Assembly: GCF_964355755.1 (NCBI RefSeq)
Contig: NC_092670.1
Span: 33,839,795-33,903,794 of the forward strand
Reading direction: 5' to 3'
DNA from: Antedon mediterranea
Lineage: Eukaryota; Echinodermata; Crinoidea; Comatulida; Antedonidae
DNA length: 64,000 bases
The position numbers were made by a program, and so were the translations under genes. Below, in pieces: positions 23,101 through 35,213 of this stretch (the stretch's first letter is position 1; each line of letters starts with the position of its first letter). The notes beneath the pieces were generated by a model. That model had not been told where the DNA came from. It did not search any database and saw only the letters and a list, made by a program, of their open reading frames with translations.

Positions 23101-24524
23101 AAAATTTAACTAAACATCGATTCTGATTTATTTAAGTAGGCATACATAAACACTTTAGGTAAAATAAAAAAGTTAAATGTATAGTGCTTTTTGTAACAAT
23201 TACCCTACCAAGAAAATGTTTTAAAAAGATAGATGATGCGTGGTACCTATTGATACAAGGCGGAATAATTACAGAGCATTTTAAAGGAATCATTCTCAAT
23301 ACACATGCTACATATCTAACGTTCAACTCAATGTCATGTTTTATACAGCAGAACACACTGTTGATGTATTCGTGGGTACAACAACCAGAATTTCAGCTCT
23401 GTGTTCATCATCTTCTCAGAAGGCATACACTGGCGATTTCAACGGTGACGGTAACGGAGATGTGATGTGTCACAATACGGTCACGGGCTCAAAGCAAATA
23501 TATTATGCAAGGTAACTAACAAATTCTGACCAATGCATTTGAGGAAAGCGATGCGCGTATTATAGTTTAAACTTTAATCTCTCATAATCAGAAAAAGTGT
23601 GCTTTCGGGAGATGTTCGCTTAATTTCTTCACTATAAACACAATAATGAAAATGAATGATGCAAGTAGTTTTTGAAAGACAAAAGATTTGTGTTTCATTT
23701 ATGTGTGTTTTTGTGTCTTTTTTTTATTCAGTTGCAAAGGTACTTTCAATAGCCAGCAGTCCTGGACAAGTGGAATGGATTGGTGTCATCACAGCGGAGA
23801 ACAACTGTTTATAGGCGATTTCAATCGTGATGGTCGATCTGATATGCTGTGCCAAGATAGGAAAACTGGTTACAGACGGATTAGCTATGCCCAACGTCTA
23901 GGTGTATTCACCGGTACTACCTCGCATTATAACTATTATTGGTGTAAATATGATCAAATATTTGTAGCTGACTTCAATGGAGACGGCCGAGATGACTTGT
24001 TGTGTCACAGTAGTAGCGCCAATAAATACACGCAGATTATATATGGCGGCACCAGTTCTAACGTAGGTTGGCAACTAAAAATGAATTGGTGCACAGGTTC
24101 TGACAAACTTTTTACAGGAGATTTCAACGGAGATAGGAAGGCTGATTTACTCTGTCACTTGGCAAATGGGCACCTTGAGGTCATATTAGCATCCGCGACC
24201 GGCAAGTTTACTTTGTCAACAAAGAAGCATGTGCATACTGATTCATGGTGCAAATTGACGAATACTAAGCTTAGAATCGGGTATTTCAATAAAGATAGAC
24301 GAGCCGATTTGATGTGCAGCGATGCGTCTGGCCCGAAATGGATTTCCTTTTCTGAAACCAGTGGTTTATTTACAACTATAGGGTGGCGGCGTAAGACGTC
24401 CTGGTGTACGTCCAGCAGTAACAAGCTGTTAATTGCCGATGTGAATGGAGATGGTGGCGACGATTTGCTGTGTGAAAGTTCATCCTTTGGCGTTAGGTAC
24501 ATATCTTTGAACAAAAGGTTTTAA
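20191..24524 (+). CDS. Secreted C-type lectin / FG-GAP propeller protein
   Basis: Seven exons: 20191-20251, 20479-20694, 21595-21636, 22168-22410, 22823-22942, 23349-23511, 23732-24524; 545 aa. All introns up to the first propeller exon are phase 1; the last is phase 2. In order: signal peptide (MNRLTVLVLLLCFTLHGSRS); an acidic/lysine-rich disordered stalk (about 86 aa); one complete long-form C-type lectin domain with six cysteines, WIGL, GEPSN, WND and YVCEL; then six FG-GAP/VCBS units, each with a calcium loop such as GDFNGDGNGD, ADFNGDGRDD or ADVNGDGGDD. The sugar-site triplet is EPS instead of EPN. Most propeller units have paired WC and LC cysteines, suggesting a disulfide per blade. 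It is a secreted calcium-dependent recognition or matrix protein by inference; ligand unknown. An AATAAA lies at 24566-24571. Its paralogue at 30101-35213 lacks the lectin domain. Confidence 0.88.
21340..21500 (+). pseudogene. Decayed duplicate of stalk exon 2 end and its donor
   Basis: About 150 bases here copy 20659-20840: GAGGCCGAAGACAGTTTAGC, AGAAAAAGCAG|GTAAACA, then TTACTCTGACAATGCTTC and CTAAAACTGAAAAC. The donor site is kept, but no acceptor precedes it and an in-frame TAG occurs (GAAATAGAG). It looks like a failed or decayed stalk-exon duplication in the intron. Confidence 0.75.
21742..21927. mobile_element. hAT-type MITE with ATGTAGG target duplication
   Basis: This 186-bp element starts CAGTGGCGTAACG and ends CGTTACGCCACCG, so its 13-base terminal inverted repeats differ at one position. 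It is flanked by ATGTAGG at 21735-21741 and 21928-21934. Terminal CAGTGGCGT and a 7-8-bp target duplication fit the hAT superfamily. It lies in the intron just before the lectin-domain exons. Confidence 0.85.
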
Positions 24525-24565
24525 GCATTTCTTATAATATGATGTACTTGATTAGGCCCTACCCA

Positions 24566-24571
24566 AATAAA
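24566..24571 (+). terminator. Polyadenylation signal AATAAA
   Basis: This lies 42 bases after the stop of the CTLD/FG-GAP gene. Confidence 0.5.
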
Positions 24572-24579
24572 ATTCATGC

Positions 24580-26515
24580 TACTACACAGTAAGCTTATAA
24601 GCAATTTGATCAAAGTATAATGAAGAATAACAAGTTAACAAATTATAAATATTTCAATAGTTTAACGTAATATTCCCTTTGGGTGAAATTTCAAATTTAG
24701 ATTTTATGAATCTTACTTAATCATTAAATTAAAGGAATGCGTAATTTCTATTATTATATAAATTTACGATTCCAGAACACAATTACTGAATATAATTATA
24801 AAATACTAATGTTTAAAGTATAAGTTATATATTCATTTTATGCTTAACCAGTATCAATAAAATTAGCATTCAGCAACAAGTCATGTTCAAATTCTGTTTG
24901 TTGTGTTGTATCTACAGTCAAAATGTATACTTTATTTTGGGATAGGCGGAAAAAATGGAAAAACAATTGTGGATCATAAATAATTTCCAGATTCAAGCCC
25001 TCTCTGGGCAGTACAAAGTGTACGTTGTTTCGGGACGGTTAGGGAAATGACGACGATTCTGTGTTCACTAGAGCGTAACATAAACAGACGACATAGCCGT
25101 TTTATTATTTACAGCAGTATCTTCCCCTCCACTGTTTTGTGGGGCCCTTCTGAATCGCTTGGCCCTGGTGGTAAGCCTACAAGGCTAGTTAGGGGCCTCG
25201 CATTCAAACGCCGCGCAAAATGTATTGCTTTTAACACATCCATTTTACTCAATAAAATGTTCTTTCGGTAAACAATTAAATTAAAGTTCAAATGTTATTT
25301 AGAGTTTCGAAATTTCCACTTTTAATTTTAACTTGAACTTTATATTTAGGGTAAAATGTACCTTATTTCTAGTCGTAATAAACGGGAAAATGCCAACGTT
25401 ATCGTCCCCAAAAATCGACCTTTGCGTATCTACAATATGAAACTATCTGATCCTATTGTCCTTGTTATTGGAAGCTGCCATTTTTAAGGGTCACATGACA
25501 TCAAACTGATATTTGATTGGCTGAGTTGCTAACTTCCAAACGAGAAAATCTTGATTTTTCAAACATTAGTATACATATCTCCATTGTTTTAGATTTAATG
25601 TCAGAAGATTACATTCGTCCTCCCCAAGGAATATACTGGTCTCTGTTGGTCCGACACAGTAGATTACTGTAACAACACAACAATTCTATTTAAATGGTGC
25701 AAAATTAGCATATGTTAGTGACCCTTCCTAACAGTTATACCAACAAAATCTGGAACAACTTTTCCAAACTTTACTTTTTATATTGTTTTTTCTTAGGTGA
25801 CCATCTGTTACGAGCTATGCTTTTATTGGTCTTCCTTTCGTTCACAATGCTTCTTATCTTATCACCTGATTTATTTTTTGTGTTCTTGAAACAAACATTT
25901 TTTTCTACAACTTATAGGTACAGTGCGTATAGGTGTTTTCCACAAAATGGAACGTAAATTTTCAGTCACTGGTTCTCAAAATATATAATTTTCTCAGCAA
26001 TGAAATTTCATAAAGAATTATAGCCCCATCATTTAAAAATTATTTCAAAAAAATTAAATTGAAGTAGTTTCCACCTCCCAAAACTTTATCTAAATTTCTT
26101 CCATAACAATAATAACCCTAGCCAGTAATACAGTAATAATTCGAATAATTCGAATAAAAGTGTGAAGTATGTGTGTGTCGTGATTATCAGCATAATCCAA
26201 TATAGCACAATTATGTTTTTAGAGAACCGTTCACCTATATGACGTGCTAACACTTTACACTAACATGTTGTTGACTTTATATTATATTTTTTATCTACAT
26301 TAAGTAGGCACGGTTCCATAATATAACAGTATGTACACGTCACTACCCATAATCAAATACAATTATTTGATTGGCGATAATAAAATGTCAACGTGAGTTC
26401 ATTCAGGGACGGTTACGTTATACTGTAGTACTACCGGGGCAATTTAACAACAGGATGCTGACCTCCTAAAATCAAAGGGTTTGTATGTGGCCACGACACG
26501 ACAGTTCCACACCCC
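24580..26515. other. Intergenic, no gene recognised
   Basis: AT-rich DNA. I see no splice-supported gene, RNA gene or transposon end. A GC-richer patch at about 25120-25230 is unexplained. Confidence 0.3.
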
Positions 26516-26519
26516 TAAA

Positions 26520-26702
26520 GCGTGATTCCCACTAGCGAAGCAACGCAAGGACATAACGCAACGCAAGTGAATTGACCAATCACAAGCGATGGCTTATTCG
26601 CTTTTGATTGCTAACTACTGTCTATAACTTCGCTTGCCATTGGTTAAAACGCTTACGTTGCGTTTACGTCCTTGCGTTACGTTCTAGTGGGAACCACCAA
26701 GC
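26520..26702. mobile_element. TTAA-type MITE, family of 39080-39257
   Basis: The ends are GCGTGATTCCCACTAGCG and CTAGTGGGAACCACCAAGC, with inner inverted ACGCAACGCAAG / CTTGCGTTACGT blocks and central GACCAATCACAAGCGA. The flanks are TAAA and TTTAA, a decayed TTAA target. It forms a long hairpin. Close copy at 39080-39257; more divergent relatives at 32875-33010 and 61229-61365. Confidence 0.8.
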
Positions 26703-26963
26703 TTTAAGCGCGCGATGCGGAGAATATGTACATGGTACAGTAATGCTTGTATTTGTCGCAACCAGACCAGATAACTTTTACGAGTTCCTAGCTTGGCGAA
26801 ACGTGCCCTGTTGTCATATTGCCTTGGTACTACACAGGTGTCCCTCGAATCAAAAGACCACTTTTGGAACTCAGATTTTAGTGGTTTTTAGTAGTTTTGG
26901 TCTCTGATTATAATCCCTCCAACAACTAAAGACAGGCATCTTTATTATTAATTACACGGTTTC

Positions 26964-26964
<1 letters not shown>

Positions 26965-27006
<42 letters not shown>
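26965..27006. repeat. (AT)n microsatellite
   Basis: About 40 bases of nearly pure TA dinucleotides. Confidence 0.95.
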
Positions 27007-27007
<1 letters not shown>

Positions 27008-27654
27008 GTGGATTTGACGTTTAGTGTGTAGGGACGTGCCCGGTTTATTAACTAAGCATGAACACCGGAAGTTAGGAATCAGCTTGTAAAAGCATACCAT
27101 CATTATATCGATACTTTCTATTACCGGGTGGCTGTTTGCCTGCAAATGGCCAAACAAAACTGCCATCGCTTATACTTGGCAAATAATAAACCAAATACGG
27201 TGGGTAATATAACTTAACAAGCGTGTGGGTCACTCCAGTGTCGATATAACATTAAATATTCAATAATAGACCATTAAATTTGAAATAACGGTTAATTCTT
27301 AAACCTATCGAAAAAGGCACGTTACAACATTATTTTGATAGCATAATCTTAAATTTAAATTGAAAATATAGGTTTATAAATTCTGTCCTAATAATTATTA
27401 TATATATGTAGTGTAATTAATACTCAAGATATTTCAGAAACAAAACAATACTGAATATTATATTAATAATCTATTAATTAATTAATTTTGGCAGCCATTT
27501 AAAAAAGCGCTTTCACGCAAAAGTTCTCAGTTTACGGCCCATTTACCTAACATACTCTGATTCCTCGTCAAAAACTGGTCTAGAAAAACCGTTATGAAAA
27601 TTTCTATCTCAAAATACCTACCTCAGTTATAACCTGGTTAGTTGAGAGAATTAT

Positions 27655-27935
27655 AAAGTCTGAAAAATCAGACTTTGAATAAAGCCATTTTGTTGTTTTT
27701 ACCGAGTTAATCACTTCCATAGAAAAAAAAAATGAAACAAAAATAATGGTTTCACTGACGAAATAAACGGTTAAATTCAACAACAAAAAAGCATTGGCTG
27801 GCAGCCATTTTTATTTTTTTTTTTTTTTTGCTTTTAAATTACATCTAATTTTTGTCAAAGTGAATAACTATTATGTGACATTAAAATGGCATAAATGGGA
27901 AACAAATATTGTTCAGGAGGACAATATCTTTAAGC
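27655..27935 (-). repeat. Dispersed about 300-bp repeat family (MITE/SINE-like)
   Basis: The family is marked by AGTGATTAACTTTATTAAAACTGCAA-like, TAGTTAAATTGACTGGAA-like and CCTGAAAAA / ATTGTCCTCCTGAA blocks. Plus-strand copies lie at about 4655-4870, 12950-13195, 21003-21260 and, split, 30395-30480 plus 30830-30905. Minus-strand copies lie here and at 61700-62010. No coding capacity was seen. Confidence 0.65.
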
Positions 27936-27999
27936 AATACTGTTCCAAAAGTAGTCTTTAACTGGAAAAATACCTATATATGTAAAATATACTATTTAC

Positions 28000-30020
28000 T
28001 CAATATCGTATATAGTATACAAAAATGAAGCAATGTTATAGGCCTAAGTGGTATTTAAAGGCGAGATGAAATTCAGACAATGGGAGAGGCATAAACAGCA
28101 ACGGCATAGTTAGCATATCAAAGAATTCAAACTGAGAGTGTTTTTTAGAGATGATGAGATAATTGAGAGAATTAACAGAACCTGAATTAGGTGCATGTTG
28201 AGTAAGAATAAGAATCATAACATTCAAACAGCCATTATCATATGACAACGTTCTAGAAGGAAATAATACATCATCATTTTTCAATGTTTTTGAAATTGAA
28301 AGGTTTTCATAACTTTATTAGCATTTTCTAAAGACAAAGTTAGTCGACTCGCGTCAGTACTATTAAGAAAGGTTGTTCGTCCAATAAGAACTAAAAGGTA
28401 TTAGAATAAAATTACATCTGTGTTTTGGTGATAATACTATAACAAAAAACTGACGAAAATGTCGACGAAGGTAAATATTTTGTGATTCAAAGTCTAATTC
28501 CATAACACATACATGTCTTTGGGTTCTATGAGTAGAGAAATAGAAGACAGAATAATTATCAGTGATTTTACCCTACCTAGACTGGTAACAAGCGGTGTGT
28601 AAATAAAATCATAAAGGTATAAGGTCATTGACATGTGTAAACACTAGGTAGCAACAGCAAGTCACGCTACATTCTTTATCTGTATAAATAATATATGATT
28701 ATATTATTATAATGACGTGGATGAAAAAAAAACATTAATATGTTGTTTTTTCATCGACCAAATCAAACATTAGAAGATCAACCGATCAACCAAATCAAAC
28801 ATTAGAAGTTCTATAATCTTAAAAGTTATCAGAACATCCTTTTAAAGGTCTTTTGAAGATAACGGAATCCTATTGTTTTGGAATTTGTATAAAAGTATAT
28901 ATATGACATGATCTGGTGTATCGGTTATGAGAAGTTAACATTTAAAAATGTGTTCTTTCGTTTTATCAAAAATATAAGCAGAAAATATAACTTTCTTTCT
29001 AGAATTGTTCTGATTGTAAGGCCATTCAACCGCAAGTGTTATACATTTGTCCCGTTTATTACGCCAAGACGATTTGTGTATTAAACAGTATAATATAATA
29101 TTTATATTGCTACAGAGATATACATTTCATTTATTTGACAGGTGTTTTCCCCACTCTCAATATCCCCCGAAGTTCATACCTCTACACAGATGAAAATAGT
29201 GTTAAATTCTAGCCCCCAAGGAACTGCATAAATGTAAATACTTAATTAATTTATCAGTAATCGGTAAGTTATTTGCCCTACGTTGGCGTGCCAGGAACAT
29301 TGTTACTTATTTAATATCTATTTAATTTATTTAGTATATTATTGTTTTACTACAAAAAATTTACCTTTGAAGATGTTGTCATCTTATTTATCTATTTTTT
29401 TCTATGTGTGGTATATTTAACCAGTACAACACCGGCGGGTCATCCATTGGCAATCGTGCTATTTTAAGAACCAATCATTTCGGACACTACTTGTGTCCGC
29501 TTTCAATTTGGAGGTAATTTTTCTATCTATTATCTGTTAACATTATCTGTTCCTATCATGGGTAAAACCCCTTTTACGTTGCATTATGTAGTATCCGTCA
29601 ATTAGACCTTTAATATTTGATCCATTATCATTATTCAAATCATTGTTTAGAAAATGCCTACGCAGACAGAAGATAGCCGAAGTCGCCCAGTGCAATGTTG
29701 CTGCTGGGTAATTTCATTGGTTATTGGTACTTTCGGCATATGTGCACGAACTGTTCACCTAGAACATTTTTATTATTCATTTACTTCATAATAGGCCTAC
29801 ACTATATAAGCATATTAGTAGTAATATAATTTTTGCCGTTATCTCTCCCATATATTAAAGGGTATGTTGTCAGGCATGGTATTTGGTTTTCCCCTTCTTT
29901 ATGAGTGTTTGTCTTTTATCATTATTTATCTGTATAAATTGAATGAAGAACTCCGGATGTGTGATCATAAATGACGTCTTATCAACGTTAACATCTTCTT
30001 AATCAATTCAACAGAATCCG
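28000..30020. other. Intergenic, no gene recognised
   Basis: Only short unsupported reading frames. No transposon ends were identified apart from the repeat at 27655-27935. Confidence 0.3.
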
Positions 30021-30029
30021 TGAGTAACA

Positions 30030-30035
30030 TATAAA
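30030..30035 (+). promoter_or_regulatory. TATA box of FG-GAP stalk-repeat gene
   Basis: TATAAA lies 71 bases before the ATG at 30101, matching the promoter spacing of the paralogue. Confidence 0.45.
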
Positions 30036-30100
30036 CGGTTCCAAAACGATACAATGTCATTTCTGGATCTGGTTCAGAAGCTGTAACATTGCTCTACAAG

Positions 30101-33100
30101 ATGAATCTCTCAACAAAGTTAGTGTTGCTTCTCTGTCTGATATACACTCTGCATACATCTGGAGCAGGTAAGAATTTATCCGCATTCCATAATGCAACAA
30201 TATAATATTACAAGGGCGTATTTGACTTCATGGGCTTAGAATTGAACAGTGTATTATCTACAACATATCCACTCTAGTTTTAGTTGTTGGTTCTGCGCCA
30301 ACACATCTGCAGGATAATCTCATTTCATGTCTTGATACTTTTTGCTCTAAATTGATTTCCGTTATTTATTCATTCCGTAATTTAAAGCCGGCCAAAAATA
30401 GTCAAATTGACTGGAAGTTAAAAGGTTTTGCTTGAATTTAATCGTTTATTTTGTGTTATTACAAGTGAAACCATTACGATTACGATTTTTTTTAGAATTT
30501 CGCCAAATAATAAATAGTAATTGCTTTGTTTGTTAACACGATGGCGTTCACGCTGTTTAATTTATCGTCCTGACTGTGTGTGGGTTGGTTGGTATATACT
30601 TACATAACATGCCTATTAATTTTCAGAAAAATTGATATATTGGACGTGTCACAATAAAGCTTATTATATTAAAATATGACTTACAACAGTATCTTCCATT
30701 ATATGAGATATTAAATTAAATATTTTAACATGGACCGAAATATCAAGTAGTGAGCCCGAGTATAGTTTTCCCTGATATCTTTTGCCAAGTGCTTTCATAA
30801 TTTTTTTTTCTATTGAAAATCTTAATCTTTCTGATTAACTTTATTAAAACTGCAAAATAGCATATTCAAAATATGTTTTATTAATCTTCATTTTCCATGT
30901 TTTTACGGTACAATTCATCTTTAATATCTTTTTTGTAAATTCAATTTCTATTACGTTTTGTTAATAATAATAATAATAATACACTTTATTACTTATTTCA
31001 GCGAGTGTGGCAAAGCACCCTGCCGAAAAAAGTGCTGCCACCAAAACAGGTAAACACATAAGACATTTTAGAATGTACACTTGTTACTATACTTATTTTC
31101 TAAAAGCATTTGTTTATCAATCGGGTCTCCAAAAAAATATATATGGCTTAGTGGAAACAGATGTATTCATGTAATTATGGTGAAAACGTTGTACATAAAA
31201 CCGGATAAAGGAAATGTTGCCATTTAAAACTCTCCACGTAAACTCTGCCTTGGTAGAACCAGTTCAATCCGATATACAATGTATAAAGTATTCAAAATGG
31301 AGTTCTGTTCAATGGCAATCGGGAGATACTATTCATGTAGACCTCCTACGTTCATACAGTCATTGTTTTCACGGCAATAACAATTAGCTTTATTCGATAC
31401 CGTAATCATTTTAGTTAAATGTCCTATTTGAAATATATATGGACAAATGTGTCAATCCTAATGTTTATTTATTTATTTCAGAAAGTGGGCAAGAAAAAAC
31501 AGCAGAAAAAAGCATTTCAGTAAAAACAGGTACTAATAATAAGTTGATGATTTTTTTGATTTTTTATTATTGTAAACAATGCCTCGTGCATTATTAGGAC
31601 TATTCATTATTCCTTACCAACAATTAGTTACCACAATATATACAAGCACTATGAAAAACAAAATAAGAGCAGATTTGTAGACTGTATGCCTAATATCAAA
31701 CATATTTTTAAAAAATACTGGAGTCATAGGCAAAAATATTGGTTTTATTTGTTATAAATTTGTCATTTTTTCAATTGTTTCAGAGAGTCAACCAGAAGAA
31801 AAAGCCGAAAAAAGTATTTCAACAAAAGCAGGTAAATAATAGAAATTAGATTCACAAATGTTTTATTTATTTTTCCAATTAATTATTGTACTATAACCTC
31901 AATGTAGGCCTAATGTTTTTTCTATTTTGTAAATGGTGGTCTCTCCATAAAGTCTATTTTTATTATTTTTTACCACCATCCACATTTATACTTAGCCTAA
32001 TTAATTATTTATAAAGAAATATATTATGTATTATTTGTGGAAATCAATAAAACATCAACAACTGCCACCTGTATGTAAAGAGCAAGTTCAAAGATTGTTT
32101 AATTAATATTCTGTTATTTAAATGTTTTTTTTAGCGAATGAGAAAGAAGAACCGGCCAAAAAAAGTACTTCTACCAAAGAAGGTAAACAATAAATGTAAA
32201 ATTACTCCTCTCCTCTCCCTCATTAATTAGGTTATATGTATTATCATGCATATAACCTCTTGATTCTGTCAGGATATTTATTTATTTATTTATTTATTCT
32301 TTCCTTGGCACTATTTTGCCCGTCAATTATCTTGATATCAGTTTCATCTAGCTATAGTCAATTTTTCAGAGTATATTCCTTATGGCCAGGAATCGATGTG
32401 GTTATGTTTTCATGGTGCGCAATCAAAAATTACGCGGTCTACGCGCGATTTAACGAAATCACGTTTGTAATTATATCTTCACAAGCATGAATCACAATTA
32501 AACAAAATTTGGTACTCATAAATGTCAGGTCATATTTAACTTATGTCTTTATTATTATGTAACAAACGTGGTTTATGACATTATACGCAGAGGGATCTTT
32601 GATCGGATTGTGGTTCCGGCTATTGTATTTGCGTTAGCAAGATCCTATCATATATTATAAATAATTAAAGATTCTGAGAAAATCAATCAATCAATATATC
32701 TTTTACAAATCAATTATCTTTATTTAAATCAATGCATATAACCTATAATTCGTCATAGTGACGAATTAAATCTAGTTAAATTTGTTTGCTACCAAAATTA
32801 AATGCAAATATAGTTTGAGTTTATTAAAAACTCACATACTCACATAAAACGTGAACTCTTTGCTTTCGATTAGATTGGCTTCCACTGCTGTAGGACGCAA
32901 CGCAAGACATTTGACCAATCACAAGCGACAGATCATCACATAAACTACAGTCATGTGATTGGTCAAGTTACTTGAACATACGACGTTTTGTGTTGCGTCC
33001 AGGGGTAACCAACATATAGTAAAATCTTGCAAAAAGATGGAATTGTCATTTTATTTTTTTCGATACCCGATACCATACAAAGAAAACAAACAAAACAGAT

Positions 33101-35213
33101 TTAAAAAAAAACAATAATTTGTATGGTACACCACGGCTAGCCCTCTAAATTCCCAATATAGCGAATTTACATCCTGAATGTCTTGTTATTATTTATATAT
33201 TATCAAAACTTATTATATCAACATTTCATTATTCCAGAAACTGAAATAGAAGAACTAACCGAAACAAGTATTTCTACAAAATCAGGTAGGTCGTTAAATT
33301 TAAATTGTCAAAGTCCGTATTATACAGTATATTATGAATATGATGTAATGGTTGAGCAACAAGTAATACCTTAAAAATGTATAAATGTTAATGTGGGGAC
33401 TAACCTGTGGCTTGCAGCCTAACTGAACTGGATTGCACACAGCCTAACTGAACTGAATTGCACACAGCCTAACTGTGAATTGCACACAGCTTAACTGTGA
33501 ATTGCACACAGCCTAATTGAACTGAATTGCACACAGCCTAACTGAACTGAATTGCACACAGCCTAACTGAACTGAAATGCACACAGCCTAACTGAACTGA
33601 ATTGCACACAACCTAACTGAACTGAATTGCACACAGCCTAACTGAACTGAATTGCACACAGGTGGTGTGGACAATACATGAAATTACAATATAACAATAG
33701 TCTACAGTCTCATTTAAAAAAATCATGATTACAATACAAACTCTACTCTGAAGTAATAGTGGAGCATGGAGAAGTAAGTGTAAATCAAAATGAATGTACC
33801 TGAATGTAATCGTATAATTCACAGTTTCTGCCAGTGATGTATTCCTTGGTACAACTTTCACACTGGAGATGGGATTCTGCGTAGGACCTGAACACAAACC
33901 GTTTACAGGAGACTTCGACGGTGATGGCAATGAAGATCTTATGTTTCACAATTCCAAGACTGGCTCGAAAAAGATATACTATGCAAGGTAAGAAAAAATC
34001 ATCTGCCAGAAAGTACCGTCGAATGAGCACAGGGTTTAAAACCATTGGTGGTCGAGAAATAAGGCACCACCCATTTAGTGTTGAATCAGTGTTGTACAAC
34101 AATGTAGTGTACACTTCGATGGCGAAGGATAGGTCTTCTAGTATGATATCGAAATACACAATAGATTCAGGAGAGTAACAACAAAACTATTACAGTCAAC
34201 AATCAGTTATGTAAAAAGCAGCAATGTAGTACAGTACATTAAAATGTACAGCCATAATGTATGTATATCTAGGGCCTAGATACAGATAAAATAGATATAA
34301 ACTATCAGTAATAACAATAACAGTTTGCTGAAACGATCATTTTATGTTTTATTGTTGTTGATTTTTTATTTATACAGTATTGTTTGTTTTTACTTTTAGT
34401 TGTGACGGCTCTTTTAATGGTGACAGGTCGTGGAGAAGAGAGATGAATTTTTGTTACGTAAGTGGATATGATCTATACATTGGTGATTTCAACGGCGATG
34501 GTCGATCTGATATGCTGTGTCATCGCCCTCAGACTGGTCAGATTTGGGTTGCTTTGGTACAACCCGGGGGTGTATTCACTGCTAACCCGTGGGCGTATAG
34601 TCCCAGTTGGTGCAAGGCCACTACTGATAAAGTATATATTGGAGACTTCAACGCAGACGGTCGGGATGATATTCTTTGCCATACACAAAGTTCGGGTTAC
34701 ATTGCAATATATTATGCATTATACACTGGTTATTTTTCTACCTCTACAACATATCGCTATACACGAAGTATGAGTTGGTGCAGAGGTACATATCAAAGAG
34801 TGTATACTGGAGATTTCAACGGAGACCGAAGGGTTGATATGCTCTGCCACGACTACTCAAATGGCTACATATATGTAGCAGTAGCCACAGTGACTGGTGG
34901 ATTCACCTCTGCCACATGGAGCAGAAGTATGGGTTGGTGCAAGCATTCGAACTCTAAGCTCAGCATTGGAGATTTCAATAAAGATAACCGCGACGACATC
35001 ATGTGCAGCGACACAAATGGTCCTTACTGGATAGCATTCTCTCTGTACAACGGTTCGTTTTCATCAACTAAAAGCTGGACCCGTAAACAAAACTGGTGTA
35101 CATCTGGCAATGATGTGTTAGTTTCAGATGTGAATGGAGATGGTGGGGATGATCTGATGTGCCATAATGAAGCCGACGGCATCAAGTACATATCGATCAA
35201 CCATAAGGCATAA
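30101..35213 (+). CDS. Secreted FG-GAP propeller protein with micro-exon stalk
   Basis: Eight exons: 30101-30167, 31002-31049, 31482-31529, 31784-31831, 32135-32182, 33238-33285, 33825-33987, 34400-35213; 427 aa. Exon 1 is a signal peptide (MNLSTKLVLLLCLIYTLHTS). Exons 2-6 are each exactly 48 nt, phase 1 at both sides, and each encodes one 16-residue repeat of pattern E/A-S-x-x-x-x-x-A-E-K-S-x-S-T-K-x-G. Exons 7-8 encode six FG-GAP/VCBS units with loops such as GDFDGDGNED, GDFNGDGRSD and SDVNGDGGDD, plus paired WC/LC cysteines. In blade 1 the second cysteine is replaced by Phe (LMFHN), unlike the paralogue (VMCHN). There is no lectin domain. Exons 7-8 align with exons 6-7 of the gene at 20191-24524 at the same phases, so they are tandem paralogues. 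An AATAAA lies at 35373-35378. Probably extracellular; ligand unknown. Confidence 0.88.
32328..32530 (+). mobile_element. Partial copy of the 3833-4996 element interior
   Basis: This shares TTCCTTATGGCCAGGAATCG, ATTACGCGGTCTACGC and ATTTAACGAAATCACGTTTG with 3991-4190, same orientation. The terminal repeats are missing. Confidence 0.8.
32875..33010. mobile_element. Divergent hairpin MITE copy
   Basis: Inverted arms GGACGCAACGCAAG ... TTGTGTTGCGTCC with central GACCAATCACAAGCGA resemble the MITEs at 26520 and 39080. It lies in the last stalk intron. Confidence 0.55.
33406..33664. repeat. Minisatellite, 25-bp unit CACACAGCCTAACTGAACTG...
   Basis: About ten units of 22-25 bases (CACACAGCCTAACTGAACTG plus AATTG) lie in the intron between the last micro-exon and the first propeller exon. 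A single flanking-type copy (TGCAGCCT...GAATTGCACACA, then CAGGTGTGGAC) occurs near 63330-63375. Confidence 0.92.

Larger units (their letters stand above)
31002..33285 (+). repeat. Five-member array of 48-nt phase-1 micro-exons
   Basis: The exons at 31002, 31482, 31784, 32135 and 33238 have equal length, equal phase and related sequence (core GCCGAAAAAAGT and ACCAAAACAG-like ends). Intron lengths are 432, 254, 303 and 1055 bases; the last was enlarged by the repeat at 32328-32530 and a MITE relative at 32875-33010. Any subset can be skipped without breaking the frame. Confidence 0.9.

Noticed and set aside
24155-24514. Minus-strand frame over the FG-GAP exon
   Set aside because: Antisense shadow of the propeller-coding exon.
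25709-25957. Hydrophobic frame that could be a membrane protein
   Set aside because: AT-rich chance frame with T-run-encoded Phe/Leu; no splice partner or family motif.
29655-29708. Possible short coding exon (ATG..., donor GGTAATTT)
   Set aside because: No matching acceptor, no similarity and no neighbouring exon in phase.
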